A DNA stretch of 64,000 bases from NCBI GenBank assembly GCA_012845835.1, contig JABAKD010000016.1, forward strand, positions 9,252,121 through 9,316,120, in the 5' to 3' direction. Positions 33,571-44,812 of the stretch are shown here, one piece after another (position 1 is the first letter of the stretch; every line of letters starts with the position of its first letter). Source of the DNA: Undaria pinnatifida (taxonomy: Eukaryota > Sar > Phaeophyceae > Laminariales > Alariaceae). Made by a program: the position numbers and the translations under genes. The notes under the pieces are model-generated. The model was not told where the DNA came from. It did not search any database and was given only the letters and a program-made list of their open reading frames with translations.

Positions 33571-33735
33571 GGCACATGATGAATGCAGCGAGGGCCGTTG
33601 GGGTACACAGCAGAGTATGTCTCCGATGTGCAATGTAACGAGCTGCGCGATACGCGTGCAGCATACTCGTACCGCTGGACGCTCATTTTTTCAAGACTTG
33701 ACAATATCGCACACGTCGTTGTTTTGTTCGCTAAA
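33571..33735. repeat. GGCACATGATGAA-family repeat, copy 1
   Basis: Shares the order CACATGATGAA, GCAG, a CAATGTAA segment, GCGATACGCG, CTCGTACCGCTGGACGCT and GACAATATCGCA with 52990-53165 and, more weakly, 42395-42560. Confidence 0.55.
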
Positions 33736-33779
33736 CGTTTCTGGGCGCTCGAGGATCGTGGGGGGAGGGGTGCACTTGT

Positions 33780-33955
33780 TGCATCATGCATGGCCTCGCG
33801 TACAGTGCCGGGACGGAGCAAGTCGGGTTTTCACAGACGAGGCCCAGACACTGCGTAAACCAAATGCGAAGCGCCGTGAGGTGTTCGGCGAGTCACACGA
33901 AGGGCGAACGACATCCTACTTGAATAGTCGTCGGGGGGGGGGGGGGGGGGGGGGT
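33780..33955 (-). repeat. GTGCTCCGTCCCGGCAT-family repeat, copy 4, ending in poly-G
   Basis: Reverse orientation, GGACGGAGCAAGTCGGG through GGTGTTCGGCGAGTC, followed by a run of about 21 G at 33933-33953. Confidence 0.75.
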
Positions 33956-35637
33956 AGCCCTCGCAATACAACATCGAGACGGCGAGGTTCCGGGCTCCCG
34001 GGAGGTATGGCATGCGACTTGTACCATGCCTGCAGCGTTTCGTTTGTTCTCTCCTGCGGTAAGCAACGCGTATCATAGCGTTCACAACACAACTGACTGA
34101 AGAGATCCTCCTATGGTACCACTTGCCCGCTACAGCAGTGCCTGTGAAATCATGCGGCACTTGGCACAGAAGCGAACAACCAGTAGGGTCAGTATGCAGG
34201 GTAGCATCGGTTGCCGTCATCGCGGCGGTGGTTCCGGCTGGCACATAGCACCGGCACCATAGAGGGACCACTATTAACTACAGCAGTGTCCAGCTGTAGT
34301 ATTGTCGATGCATACATCAGTTAGTACCTCACATTTCACAACACCACACGCTCGGGTGTGCGTTTTTGTTCTTTCCTGCGAAGGGTAAGGGCTGAAAGCA
34401 ATTCACATTCGACACTATTTTTGGTATAAAATTTGACACTAGTATACGCGAAGGCAGCATGATACAGCAAAAGCAGTACCGCAGGTATTATAATCTGACC
34501 AGGTATGTGGTACACAGCGATTGTGTACGTAGACACGTCGGATGTATCATATTCTTCACAAGCGGCAAAGCAAGAACACGAAACACTCGTGATACAGCCA
34601 GTTGTACGGAATAAATTATTTAGGTGCAAGGCTGCACACAACAAAAACGACCTGATTCCTGATTTCGAGCCAAGTCTACGCATGCACGGAGAAGCAGCCC
34701 ACAATTCATGGTCGCGGCTGGCTCGAAGGCATGCAGTGCAGCCCGGCCGGCCCGGGCACGTGTCGCGTCGAATGAAGCACGGGCCTCGGGCGTGGTGGCA
34801 GGGCGGTGAAACGCGTAAAACTACAATAGGTTCACACAGCTGGTTAGCTGGTAGTTCTTGCGTTCACAGGCGTGAGAGGATGCCGGTTAGCTCTACGACC
34901 AAGCCCCGCACTTTTTGTGCTATGATACTACTGCTGTGATGTACAAGTATTAGAGACCTACCGAAGCACCAACCCGACCATCAAGCCTGCAAGTACGATA
35001 CAATATTGTTGTTATACCTACTTCAAGAGGGGTGGAGTGGCCTGCTACCTAAAAAGCTCGACTACTAGCGCAGCTGCGGACGGCCCGCCGGGGTTATGGA
35101 GAAAAGAAGCGACCACGCTGGCGAGAGAGAAAGCCATCAACCACGGGCATCTACCCGAGTAGAAAATAACACAAGCAGGCACATTTGTGAGAATGCCAGT
35201 CCGTGGGCTTGTGGCGCGCTGCTGCAGCAGCAAAACAGCAGCAGCAAATCAGTGCGTGGTCACATACACTTTTGAAAACGAACCATGGACATGGACAACC
35301 CGTCCCGGAGGAATAATATTCTTTTCTCAAAACCTTTGAAGGAACCTCACCCGAAAACTTATCGCACGTCGTCGAGTTTGATCCGGCCGGTTGGCCTTGC
35401 TTGCTGAGATCCGAAGGTTGCCGTGCGACTAGTCTCAACGAGCCGTAACCCTCCTGCCTTCGATAGTTGAATAGCAAGTGGTCTAGGGGGGGAAAAGGAA
35501 GTAAGCCCAAATAGGGACGCTACCGAATAAAGTAGAACTCCCTATTTTTCGAACGTCCCAAACCCACAAAGCAAAGCCCCGGGGTAGACGGCATCCAGCA
35601 CAAAAACGCTTAGCGCCGGGGGAGCTAGAAGGAGACC
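33956..35637. other. Intergenic, upstream of the MGQV exon
   Basis: Overlapping frames up to 146 codons with no recognised domain. Would hold the promoter of the exon at 35638. Confidence 0.3.
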
Positions 35638-35712
35638 ATGGGCCAGGTTATAGCCTTGTGCACGAGCGACGAGACGGATGACCACGGCTACAGCAAGAGC
35701 ACGGTCGAAAAG
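35638..35712 (+). CDS. Candidate first exon of a plus-strand gene, MGQV N-terminus
   Basis: ATG in a favourable context (GACCATGG) opens 25 codons beginning MGQVIALCTSDETDDHG and ending STVEK before GTGCGT, a donor of the kind used in the SPX gene, in phase 0. Gly2 could be N-myristoylated and Cys8 could be acylated, which would put the product at a membrane. Composition is acidic and protein-like, with no repeat partner. No function can be given from this exon alone. Confidence 0.5.
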
Positions 35713-36408
35713 GTGCGTACACGCTCTTAAACGCAACCCACCCCACCTAGCCACACCTCCTTCGGTCGTGGACTTTTTTTGTCGCGTGGAGGGGTGCGAT
35801 ATATAGAGAAAAGTCATGAATTTTTTTGTTCTAAATGGAGGTCGGCATGCGGCTCTCCGCGGGCTCAGCGCCGACTTGCCCCGCCTTTTCCGCAGGGGGG
35901 GTGGAGGTCGGGAGCGCAGCATTTTATCCAGTGTCTGCCGTCGCTGTGCCTCTTTCGTCGATACCTCGTCGACCGAGAGGAGGCTATCTGTTTCTCTCCC
36001 TCTTCGTGCGCGCGCCTCGAAAAACTAAACCTCGACAACTTGTCGGTAGAACTATCAGAGCTATGACGATACCCAAAAACTCGTGCCTGCTGCTGCTGGT
36101 CGAGTTTGGAACTTTCGCGGGATATTTTTTTCATCTTTCAAAAACTACCAGGTACCTGGTGGTACTTTTTTTCAAGGCCCTGGCAAGACCGATCGGCCAC
36201 CATCGTCACAGCTAGTTGTTTGCGCGGGCGTCACGCTAGTATCGCTCTCAAAGATCGGAAGAAGGGGCGGGAAAGCAGAGAGGAGCAAAGGAAAATCACG
36301 TTCCGACCCCTCGGATCAGCCTTTCCCTCTCCTCCCCTCCCCTCCCCCCGTTTTGATTTGGGTTCAATGGGTGATTTGTTTGTTTCTTCATCCCTCATCT
36401 GGTGAAAG

Positions 36409-36447
36409 TCACATCAAAAAGGGGATTCCGACCCTATCTACTACCAG
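36409..36447 (+). CDS. Candidate second exon (13 codons)
   Basis: Pyrimidine-rich stretch ending GGTGAAAG, then SHQKGDSDPIYYQ, then GTAAGA. Phase 0 on both sides, consistent with the exon at 35638. Caution: the donor lies in TACCAGGTA, a word over-represented in noncoding parts of this window. An alternative 17-nt micro-exon (36510-36526) sits between TTTTTGTAG and GTGAGT, but would change the phase. Confidence 0.3.
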
Positions 36448-36526
36448 GTAAGAAATAGTCTCGATGATTTGCTGCTTTTTCACTTTTTCCTTCCCTTTTA
36501 TTTTTGTAGGTACATGTTTCGTGCGG

Positions 36527-37011
36527 GTGAGTGCATCGCCGCGGGATTTTGTTTTGTGCGTTTTTAATTTTGCGTTGCCTTTGCCGGGAGACTTCGTGGG
36601 GAACAGGAAGGGAAACTAAACTATTTTTATGCTGGTTTCAGCATTCGCAAACTCTTGATGGATTGTTCAAAATGTAGTTTGTTGCCATGATTCGACTCTT
36701 TTTTCTAAGAGTCGCAAGTTGCCGACGACAACCTGCTGTGTTTGCGTGTCAATAGTCGAAAAGAGTGATCTGGTTTGTCCTGGGTTTGTGTACTTTTGCT
36801 TTCTGCCAGGTCTGTCTTTTTTACGTTTCTCTCTGGGTCTGTCTGTCTGTCGAAACGCTACAGCAGTATCATACTCCTGCCTGTGTTTTTGTCTGGTCTT
36901 GTCTGTCCTGAAGCCTCAAACTGCTGTCTCCCTGCCTCACGCGATGTTTTTTGTTTTGTCTTACTGTATGCTCATTTCATCTTCGCACGTTTTATTTCTC
37001 CTCCCCCCTGT
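36527..37011. other. Putative intron sequence, no feature supported
   Basis: T-rich; the 180-codon frame at 36719-37261 runs into SINE-2 and is not coding. Confidence 0.3.
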
Positions 37012-37278
37012 TGATAGACGGAACTTAGATCCCGGATCACTTAGCAGGCCTCTTCCCCTCCGCGCTGCGGTACGCGCCTTCCTTTTCATCGGGAGAAGAC
37101 TTCAGCTCTTTCTTCCTGCGCCGACTCGCGTCGAATTGTGCTTCCCATGCTATAAAAGCGCTTTCGGCAGTTGGTGTCTCTGGACAACAAAAATCTCCAC
37201 ACCGAAATTTGAACCTCGGACTCTAGCCTTAGTAGGGTTCAAGGTTAACCACTACCAGTAGACCACACCGGGGCGACC
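37012..37278 (-). mobile_element. SINE-2 copy 2
   Basis: Minus-strand head CTGGTCGCCCCGGTGTGGTC then TACTGGTAGTGG (A-box region) and GAGGTTCAAATTTCGG (B box). Body TGGGAAGCACAATTCGACGC, GAGTCGGCGCAGG, CGCAGCGCGGAGGGG matches 19936-20216. Confidence 0.75.
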
Positions 37279-38224
37279 AGTTATATGATGTGTTCTTGTG
37301 TCTGTCTGCCTGGTACGACCTGTGTTTGTGGTTTGCTGCTGCTGCCTTTTGCTGCTGGTTATTTCCGGCAACTGACGGCGAAAGAAAAACCCATCCAGCA
37401 ATAAAACTGCGTATGATACGGCTAGCAGGGTACTCATGAGCGTCTGGCATGCCCGGAATCCCAACGTTCGACGTAGTAGCACCCCCCCCTTCCCCCCCAT
37501 CCCTCCCCTTTCCTCGCACTGGAACTCACTGGGCCCAAGTACCTATACCGAAAACACTATTGCTGCTGCTGTGCTTAAAAGACACGAGAGTTGCGGTCTT
37601 CTTGTCACGACCGTCGATTCGTATTAGTTGTTTATTTGTTTCAAGCGAACCTTTGACAATTTTCACGGCGGCCTCACAAAGAAGGTGGGGGCTGCTGTTA
37701 CGTTATGATGGTCGGGTGACGCCGGAGATCTGCGCCGTGCGACCGAACATCTCCAACAAATATGTTTCGTTATTTTAGTCTACCGAACGCCCAGCGCCAG
37801 CCCAGCGCACACATCAGTTACAATTATCCAACCAAAGCGAGTTCCTAGCGAGAGCGACTACTGCATTGCCCTGTCTACCCCCCCCCCCCCCTCCGTATTA
37901 TTACTCGTACGTAGTATCAAAGGTTGGGTTAGCCCTCGCAGTAGTGAGCATGCCGGCAGTACCGGTGGATAGACCTTGAGTAAGTACCTGATACTTAGTA
38001 CGGCAGCATCATGTGCCGCGCGCGTGTGGTAAAAAACAACTTTGTTTTCGTGGTGTGGCCGGGTGCTGCACTTTCCTTTTTCTTTTGAAAGAATTTCAAA
38101 TACGTCAGCTGTGAGTTCAATACAAGGTATAGCCTCTCCCCCCCCCCCCCCTCCATGCCCCGTCAAGTCCCAAGAGTGTTATTGTAATTTCGTTCGTACA
38201 TGAGAAGATGTGCCTAGTAAATTA
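37279..38224. other. Intergenic or intronic, no gene seen
   Basis: Poly-C/poly-G tracts at 37880-37892 and 38140-38152; a GTCAGCTGTGAGTTC fragment at 38095-38125. Confidence 0.35.
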
Positions 38225-38234
38225 TTATTTACCT

Positions 38235-38660
38235 TGTTGTTGTTGTTGTTGTTGTTGTTCTCACATTAACTCGCATAATCAAGTCCGTGGTCACAGGACA
38301 GGCTCCAGTCACTCTGGAGCTGAGGAATACCCCAGGGAAAACACACAACCCAAGGTAGTACACGCATATATCACAGCTGATGCAATTCATGCCTCCACCA
38401 GAAACATATAAAAGTGAAATCGGGAGCCAGATGTGCCAGGTCCAGGCCGGTGCATACGTCTTACTACTCACGCCTGGAGAAACCAAATATTCCGATTGCC
38501 ACCCAAGTAAGACTACCACGTATATATTACACGTAATATCTATCACTACGCATACGCGCGACAGGCATAAGTCAATTGGAGAAAAAGAAAGAAAGAAAAG
38601 AAAAGAAGATCAAGGAAAGGAAAGAAAAGAGAAGAAAAACGAAACAAGACGAAAAAGGTG
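38235..38660 (-). repeat. (CAA)n-tailed family, copy 3 (long version)
   Basis: Minus strand: a pyrimidine tract (purine AGAAAAGAAAG at 38580-38650 on plus), GACTTATGCC.., TATATACGTGGTAGTCTTAC, GGAGAAACC.. context, TTTCTGGTGGAGGCATGAAT, then the 3' end as at 18236-18400 and (CAA)n. Matches 48490-48900 over the full length. Confidence 0.85.
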
Positions 38661-39234
38661 CCTGGTAAGTGCTGGCTGACTGCTGAGCACTGGTACATTT
38701 CGCGAGCATGCAGTACGCAGACCAGGTGTCTGGTTTGTATATACAAATGAGAAAAATACACTTCTTGAGCTGTGAGATCGACCAAAAGGGATTTTGATCA
38801 ATCAGTATCCACTTTGCTCCCATAAAACACCGAGAGACGGCCAAAAAAGGCAAAATTAATGAAGTACCAGGTACACGGACTGGTTTTGTTTTCCCTTGCA
38901 AAGAGACGCATGCCCATCTTACACAACACAGGACCTGGGCAGTTGTCATACTTGTGATACCGTACCTGGTATCATAATTGTGGTGCGAGCCATCGGATGC
39001 GCTAATATATGCTGCCGCTCTTCACTTCTCAATCGAGACGGAGAGGTACATCAGTTTCTTCAGTAAAAGTAGTAGCTGCCCTATGTGATTTCTGTCTTTC
39101 GAGCACAAAAAGGGTTTTGAAATCGTATTCAGGCGTGGTTCGTGCGTAGGGGTCAGGAATCCGTCATCTCCGAGACTAGTATCATACATCTGGGGGCGGA
39201 AGGCCTACGAGGGCATGATATTCTGCAGGGCTTG
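38661..39234. other. Intergenic or intronic, no feature supported
   Basis: Two TACCAGGTA/TACCTGGTA words (38865, 38963), otherwise nothing seen. Confidence 0.3.
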
Positions 39235-39830
39235 TCATAGGCCGATAGTCCGGTTCGGGCCGATCTGAAAATTATGATGGGTAGGGCCGAACCGGGCCGA
39301 GTCTTTTGATATTGTGATGGGCCGGGCCGGGCTGGGAATCGCAAAAGAAATGTGGGCCGAACCGGACCGAGATTATTTTTCTAAATTAGTGGGCCGGGCC
39401 GTTAATTATTGATGAGATAGTGTGGACCGGGCCGGCCCCGGCCAAGCATCCATGAACTGGACATAATCCAGAAGGAAAAATAAGGCGAAAAACAACCAAA
39501 TCTTGAAAAAACATACAACCAAACCAGCATGCACCTTCTAGGCCGCCCCAAAAAATGGCGGGCCGGCCCACAAAGAGCACTGGTCTCGTGGGCCTCGCTG
39601 CCAATATCGTGGGCCGGGGCGGGCCGGGCCGGGCCGTAAACTGTTGAAAAGTGATGGATCGGGCCGGGCCGCGGCCCGTCCTCTTAACATTTGACGGGCC
39701 GGGCCGGACGGCGGCGTCAAGACTAAAATTTGATGAGCCAGACTGGGCCGGGGCCCGTTACACGAAAAAATGATGGGCAGCCCCGGCCCGGCCCAACCCC
39801 GAGCCGGCCTTCCAGAACCGTCACTTCTTG
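39235..39830. repeat. GGGCCGGGCCG word block
   Basis: At least fifteen GGGCCGGGCC-like words spread over 600 bp, separated by AT-rich filler such as AATTATTGATGAGA and GTGATGGATC. G-quadruplex potential on the plus strand. Confidence 0.8.
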
Positions 39831-40962
39831 GTTGGTAGGGCTGTGGATGCCTGCATTTCGAATTTCACAGCTATTTGTGGTTGGTTGGTTGGCGGAGTAG
39901 TAGCGGAGTAGTAGTAAGTAAACTCCAACTATTGCACAGCAGCAGTAGCTGACTTAGTGAGGAACAACATGAACGCTAGTCGCAACCAAATATCACCAAA
40001 TATGGTTACGTCGTATTAATGTTAAAAAATGGGGATTAAACACTTCGAAGTATATAATAAAGGTGTTGGTGTTTATGGTACTGCTGTGCTGAATACTATG
40101 GTCCTACCAGTAGATTTTTCCAATTGGGTGTATTTTGTTCATAGTGACATAAGTTTTGAAACTAGACGGATTTTTATGAGAGTTATGAATTCGTGACGGC
40201 AAAGCCGTTTTGGACAAAAACGTGAATATTCCCAGACGTCTCTATCGTTTTGAAAAAACAAAAAACCTTCTGCTCGTCTTATTCGGAAGAGTAGTTTGCC
40301 GCGGTCTAAGATAGACGTACCAGGTACGGTTGGTTCGACCAAATAATAGCGAAGATTATTGAGTTGTAGATCATGTTTTTGCTCGTATCTCCGTCAATTA
40401 TTGCGTTATTGTATTTTTGAAAAAATCGCGCAATCAAAATCCCGTGCGATGCCCAGAATCCATCTTGAAAAATGTGTCGAAACTTTTTCCCTTGGGAAAA
40501 TAACAAGCACGACCATTTTCTTCTACGAACACCGGTCTGTGCTAAGTGAGAAGGCGAGGATTTTTTTTTTTGCAAAAACGTTGCCGTCTTGACTTGCGCG
40601 TTGAGACTGTCCGTTTTAACAGAGTTTTCAAGCTTTTGACGAAATCAACCCCGCCTCGCGAAAAGTCGCATACGATGCCAGAAGTGTTGATATTTTGTCG
40701 GCCTCATGGACTACACGATCCCCCGCAGTACGCGTACGCCGTGGTCACATTGGCAATTTGTATTATACAAAAGCGCCGGTCAGATGCAAAGACGCAGAAC
40801 TCCGCAAACTATCGTACGCAAATTAACTGTAATACACTGCCAAGGTATTAATAATATCTCCCAGGTAGCCAACAAATACCTAGTCGGTGACTTACTATTG
40901 GTATACCCTTAGTATATGAGCCAACTCACAGCCCTGTCGGTTGGGGGATGATAAACTGGCGG
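39831..40962. other. Intergenic or intronic, no feature supported
   Basis: No gene recognised. Confidence 0.3.
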
Positions 40963-41240
40963 AACAGGCTATCCTCGAGCCTGGTATAGGTGAGTTTCGT
41001 GAGTTCGAATCCCCCCGAGTGCATGCTCGTATAAATTCGTGGGGACTTTTTCTTGTGCACAAATTGACTCGCGGAAAGCTCGAGAGCGTGAGTTAGCAAC
41101 ACTCGATGAAAAATCGACGAGCAGTGGGATTGCTCAACCCTATGCGCGATAAAAATGGAAGGCAAGAACCGGGGGGGGGAAGGGATGACACTTGTGACCA
41201 CGGCTTGTCCAGGAGCTGGAAAGTAGATGTGTGTGAAAAC
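40963..41240 (+). mobile_element. SINE-1 copy 3 (head decayed)
   Basis: Body from ATCCTCGAGCCTGGTATAGG and GAGTTCGAATCC to CCAGGAGCTGGAAAGTAGA and an A-rich end. The first 20-25 bp of the head have diverged. Confidence 0.82.
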
Positions 41241-42577
41241 AAAAAGAAGATATCTGTGGTATTTTCGTACTGCAGCCCCTGACTACCTGACTACAGGGTA
41301 CGAGCCTAGAAGTTCCACGATCGTAGGGCACGAGTGTGGCATGACCCATCCGCATCCGGCCTAACATGTGTCCGTGCCGATGCGTCCTAGAGAGACGAGC
41401 TCTCTGTGGTGACAACGGACCAGAGAAACACGTCGCACATACAGCAGGAAGGTGATTTTGCCATGCAATTGCCAAACAAAGAATACGAAGGCGGAAGGTG
41501 AGCAAGCGAGCACACCAGACTACTGGCAAGGAAATAGAAAATAATAGGAAAAACAAACAGATAGGACGAACGGAAAGAAAGAAAGAAAAAGGAACGCCCC
41601 AAGGGGGGCGAAAAGCCGCGTGTTCCATGACAACTGGATAACTGCACTATCATGTTATGATTGTACTTGTCGAACGTGTCCTTTCGCGCATATGTGTAAC
41701 GTCATCTACGATAGGCGTCTTCGACCCTGTTTTTCACACAGGCGGTTGAGAGATACCAAAATTGCGGAATCTAGGTGTATTTTGAAGTACCGCACGGTGT
41801 CGCGGAATGTTTGCGGTATACCGCTTTCTGTCGCCTGCCCTTATAAAAAGTAACGTATTTATACTCGTAAGGTATTCTATACCAAATGTCGTATATATTA
41901 CTATCTGCATATGATAGATGCTTCTGGTGTAGATTCTTACAAGGTATACCGTATACTGGCAATATTCCGTCTACACAAGTGTATTATGACGGTGTTACAC
42001 GCCCGTCAGCGGCAGAAACGCCAACTGCAGCAGCAACATCAACTCTACTGTAGTTGGCACATGAATAATATCCCTGAATTGGCGTTTTTGCGTTTGATCG
42101 AAACAACTTTTGGCGGCACGTGACTGAAAATCGTACCCTGGCGTTATGTGTTTCAACGCTCATTCTTTCGTGTGTACGTTGAAGCACTTCCTGCCCTAGA
42201 GGCCAAGTCGATGAAGTCAGGCCGGTTGGTCCAGTGGGCCGGTCCCCCGGATCATTCGTTCACTTTCAGGACCGCAGCCGACAGCTTCCATACTGCTGCT
42301 ACGGTACTGCTGCCGTGACACGTTCGTTGTAGTCTCGTGTTGCCGTCACTTGAACCCCTTTGGGGCTGCCGACGGAAAAGTTGAGGATGAAAATTGATGC
42401 TTCCAGCATCAGGCACTGCTGATTTGGGGATGATGAACGTTGGCGTCCGAGGTACAGCGATGCATGGGGTCGTACAGGATGGGTGCGGCATAATCTTAAT
42501 ACTCGTACTGCTGCGCGCTCACGCTACTCGTGGACGCTTGAAAATGTCGCAATGACCGGTCTTTTTTGTCCGTTGTA
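41241..42577. other. Intergenic or intronic, one weak repeat
   Basis: 42395-42560 resembles the GGCACATGATGAA family weakly. Nothing else supported. Confidence 0.3.
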
Positions 42578-42616
42578 TTATACAAGGGTACCGAAAGGTC
42601 TAGTTAATCGCTGCGT

Positions 42617-42915
42617 TTTTTTTTTTTTTTCTCAAACTTTTACTTTCCAGCCCCTGGACAAGCCGTGTTCACAGGTGTTGTCCCTTCTTCCCCCCGGCTC
42701 TTGCCTTCAATTTTATCGCGCATAGGATTCAGCACTCCCACTGCTCGTCGATTTTTCATCGAGTGTTGCTATCTCACGTTCTCGCGCTTTCCGCAAGTCA
42801 ATTTGTGCACAAGAAAAAGTCCCCACGAATTTGTATGCACTCGGCGGGGCTCGAACTCACGAAACTGACCTATACCAGGCTCGAGGATAACCTGATACGC
42901 CACCGGGGCGACCGG
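42617..42915 (-). mobile_element. SINE-1 copy 4, flanked by 38-bp direct repeats
   Basis: Full-length on the minus strand. Flanked by TTATACAAGGGTACCGAAAG (from 42578) and TTATACATGGGTACCGAAAG (from 42919), each about 38 bp and roughly 85 percent identical. Confidence 0.85.
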
Positions 42916-42956
42916 TTATTATACATGGGTACCGAAAGGTTTAACTGATCGCCGCA

Positions 42957-43381
42957 TATAGACATCCTTGGTCACGAGTAGAAGACAGGTTCCGATAGGT
43001 GTGTTGAATGTTGAGTCGATACGGCAACAGGGCGACAGCGGTACGGTACGCATGATAGGTGTTGTCTTGTTTCGACTCCGAGCGGATCTGGCCCTCATCC
43101 TCGTGTTATATACTTATGCTTCTGTTGTATACGTGTCCTCCTACGGTGTATCCTTGTATGCACGGAGCAACGGGAGGGCACGTTGCGTTCCTTATGGCTT
43201 GCTACCATTATGAGTCTAACGGACTTGGAAAAATGCAACGAAATGGTCGTGGTCCCTGACTAATGCGGCGCCTTGCCAGACAATACCGGCATTTAATTTG
43301 GACCCCGCTGCCACGCGGTATTGGAGTACTCTCGGGTAGACAAGACGTGGCTTTACCGGTCTCATCACCCAAAGATAGATG
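42957..43381. other. Spacer, no feature supported
   Basis: Nothing recognised. Confidence 0.3.
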
Positions 43382-43479
43382 CAGTGGGTACCCCGATTGA
43401 AAAGCGCCCCGTGACAAGCCGCAACAAGCGCTCTTGACTAGATCACGTGTACCACTTTTGGTTTGCATTATATGTTTGC

Positions 43480-43554
43480 CCTGGGGTATTATTCCTTTCC
43501 AGAGTGAGTGGAGCATGTCCCGTGACCACGGACTTGATTAGGCGAGTTAATGTG

Positions 43555-43590
<36 letters not shown>

Positions 43591-43592
43591 GC
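43480..43592 (+). repeat. (CAA)n-tailed family, copy 4 (3' end)
   Basis: TGCCCTGGGGTATT, a CAGAGTGAGTGGAGCATGTC segment, GACCACGGACTTGATTAGG, CGAGTTAATGTGA, then about twelve CAA units. Confidence 0.85.
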
Positions 43593-43778
43593 ATACCTGG
43601 TACCAGATAAAGTACCAAAAATATTACGCTTTACAGAGGTTTTTAGTTTTTTTTTTTGAATGGGTGTTTTTTCATACAGATAGTGAGTAAAAGCACCGTA
43701 GTCAAGAGCGGCCAACTCGGCATGTCCCGCCACACTAAGGGCTATATATTACCCACTACGGATAAGAGCGCTTTGCGG

Positions 43779-43864
43779 TCAACCCCTTAGAGTCCCCAAA
43801 CCTCGCCTCATACTAACTTTAGTAATTTTTTCCCCAAAAGGGTTTCCGGTTGTAAAGGCGTTAA
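43779..43864 (+). mobile_element. TTAA-bounded 85-bp element, copy 4
   Basis: TCAACCCCTTAGAGTCCCC through GGTTTCCGGTTGTAAAGGCG to TTAA. Confidence 0.78.
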
Positions 43865-43916
43865 GAGCGCATGCTTGGGCTTGTCACCGGGCGCTCTTAA
43901 ATCGGGACACCCACTG

Positions 43917-44329
43917 TACAGATCACATGCTCTGGGACGAGGTCGCGACAAGTGGTTCTCACCGAACTGACTCGGGGCCCGGCAACAAGGGCACTGCGCT
44001 AACGCGAGACCACGAGTATGGTACTTACTCTTGTGGGACCCAGCTGTAGCGACCTACCAAGCGGCAAGTGTTACCTTATCGACCTCTTTAAGTGGGAAGG
44101 GTGTGTAACTGCGATACGAGTGTTGTCGTGCTTCCCGCCTGCCGTATTACTGGGTTCTTCCCAAGCAGTTCCGACTCGCGCCCTGCCGCAGTAGCCCGTG
44201 CTTGCTTTGTTGGGCCGATGCTGTAATCGTCGCATGTCGCTTGCCGCTTTTGCGACACGTTGTCCCTCTGAGGTCCGGAAGGGGTTGTTTTCAAGAGCGT
44301 GTAGCGGTACCAGGTATGTTCTTACGAAG
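43917..44329. other. Spacer, no feature supported
   Basis: Nothing recognised. Confidence 0.3.
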
Positions 44330-44672
44330 TTGTTGTTCTCACATTAACGCGCATAGTCAAGTCCGTGGTGACAGGACAGGCTTTAGTCACCAGTCACTCT
44401 GTTAGTAGAGTGTATGAATGCCCCAGGATAAAGACAAAGACAAACCGAAAGTGGTCTCGTCGTAGGCTGACTCCCGATTTCACTTTTATATGTTTCTGGT
44501 GGAGGCATGAATTGCGTCAGCTATTATATACTATATTATATTCGTGTACCACCTTGGTTTTTGTTTTTCCCCTGGGGTATTCCTCAGCTCCAGCGTGACT
44601 GGAACCTGTCCTGTGACCTCGGACTTGATCATGCGAGTTAATGTGAGAACAACAACAACAACAACAACAACA
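44330..44672. repeat. (CAA)n-tailed family, two copies in inverted orientation
   Basis: 44330-44430 is a minus-oriented 3' end (GTTGTTCTCACATTAACGCG). 44455-44672 is a plus-oriented copy (GACTCCCGATTTCACTTTTA, TTTCTGGTGGAGGCATGAAT, then GAGTTAATGTGAGAACAAC and CAA units). Together they form an inverted repeat with about 100-bp arms. Confidence 0.85.
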
Positions 44673-44735
44673 TCAAGAGCGGTGCCAACTGCCAACCGCC
44701 TACTGCTGTACTGCGAGGAGCTCTGAAATCATTCG

Positions 44736-44812
44736 CACCTGAAAAACTGTTTGGCGAAAAAATACTTGGAATTAGTATAGGAAGGTTTTGGGGGTTCTGA
44801 GGGGGTTTTAAA
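44736..44812 (-). mobile_element. TTAA-bounded 85-bp element, copy 5 (partial)
   Basis: Minus-strand core; plus strand reads ACTTGGAATTAGTATAGGAA and GGGGGTTCTGAGGGGGTTTTA. Confidence 0.65.

Larger units (their letters stand above)
43382..43916. mobile_element. Tc1/mariner-like element with nested insertions
   Basis: Left CAGTGGGTACCCCGATTGAA and right ATCGGGACACCCACTG followed by TA, as in the MITE at 12214-12346. The interior is split: a (CAA)n-family end at 43480-43592 and a TTAA-bounded element at 43779-43864 lie inside. CAAGAGCG and CTCTTG words flank the first insert. The order gives a relative age: outer element first. Confidence 0.65.
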
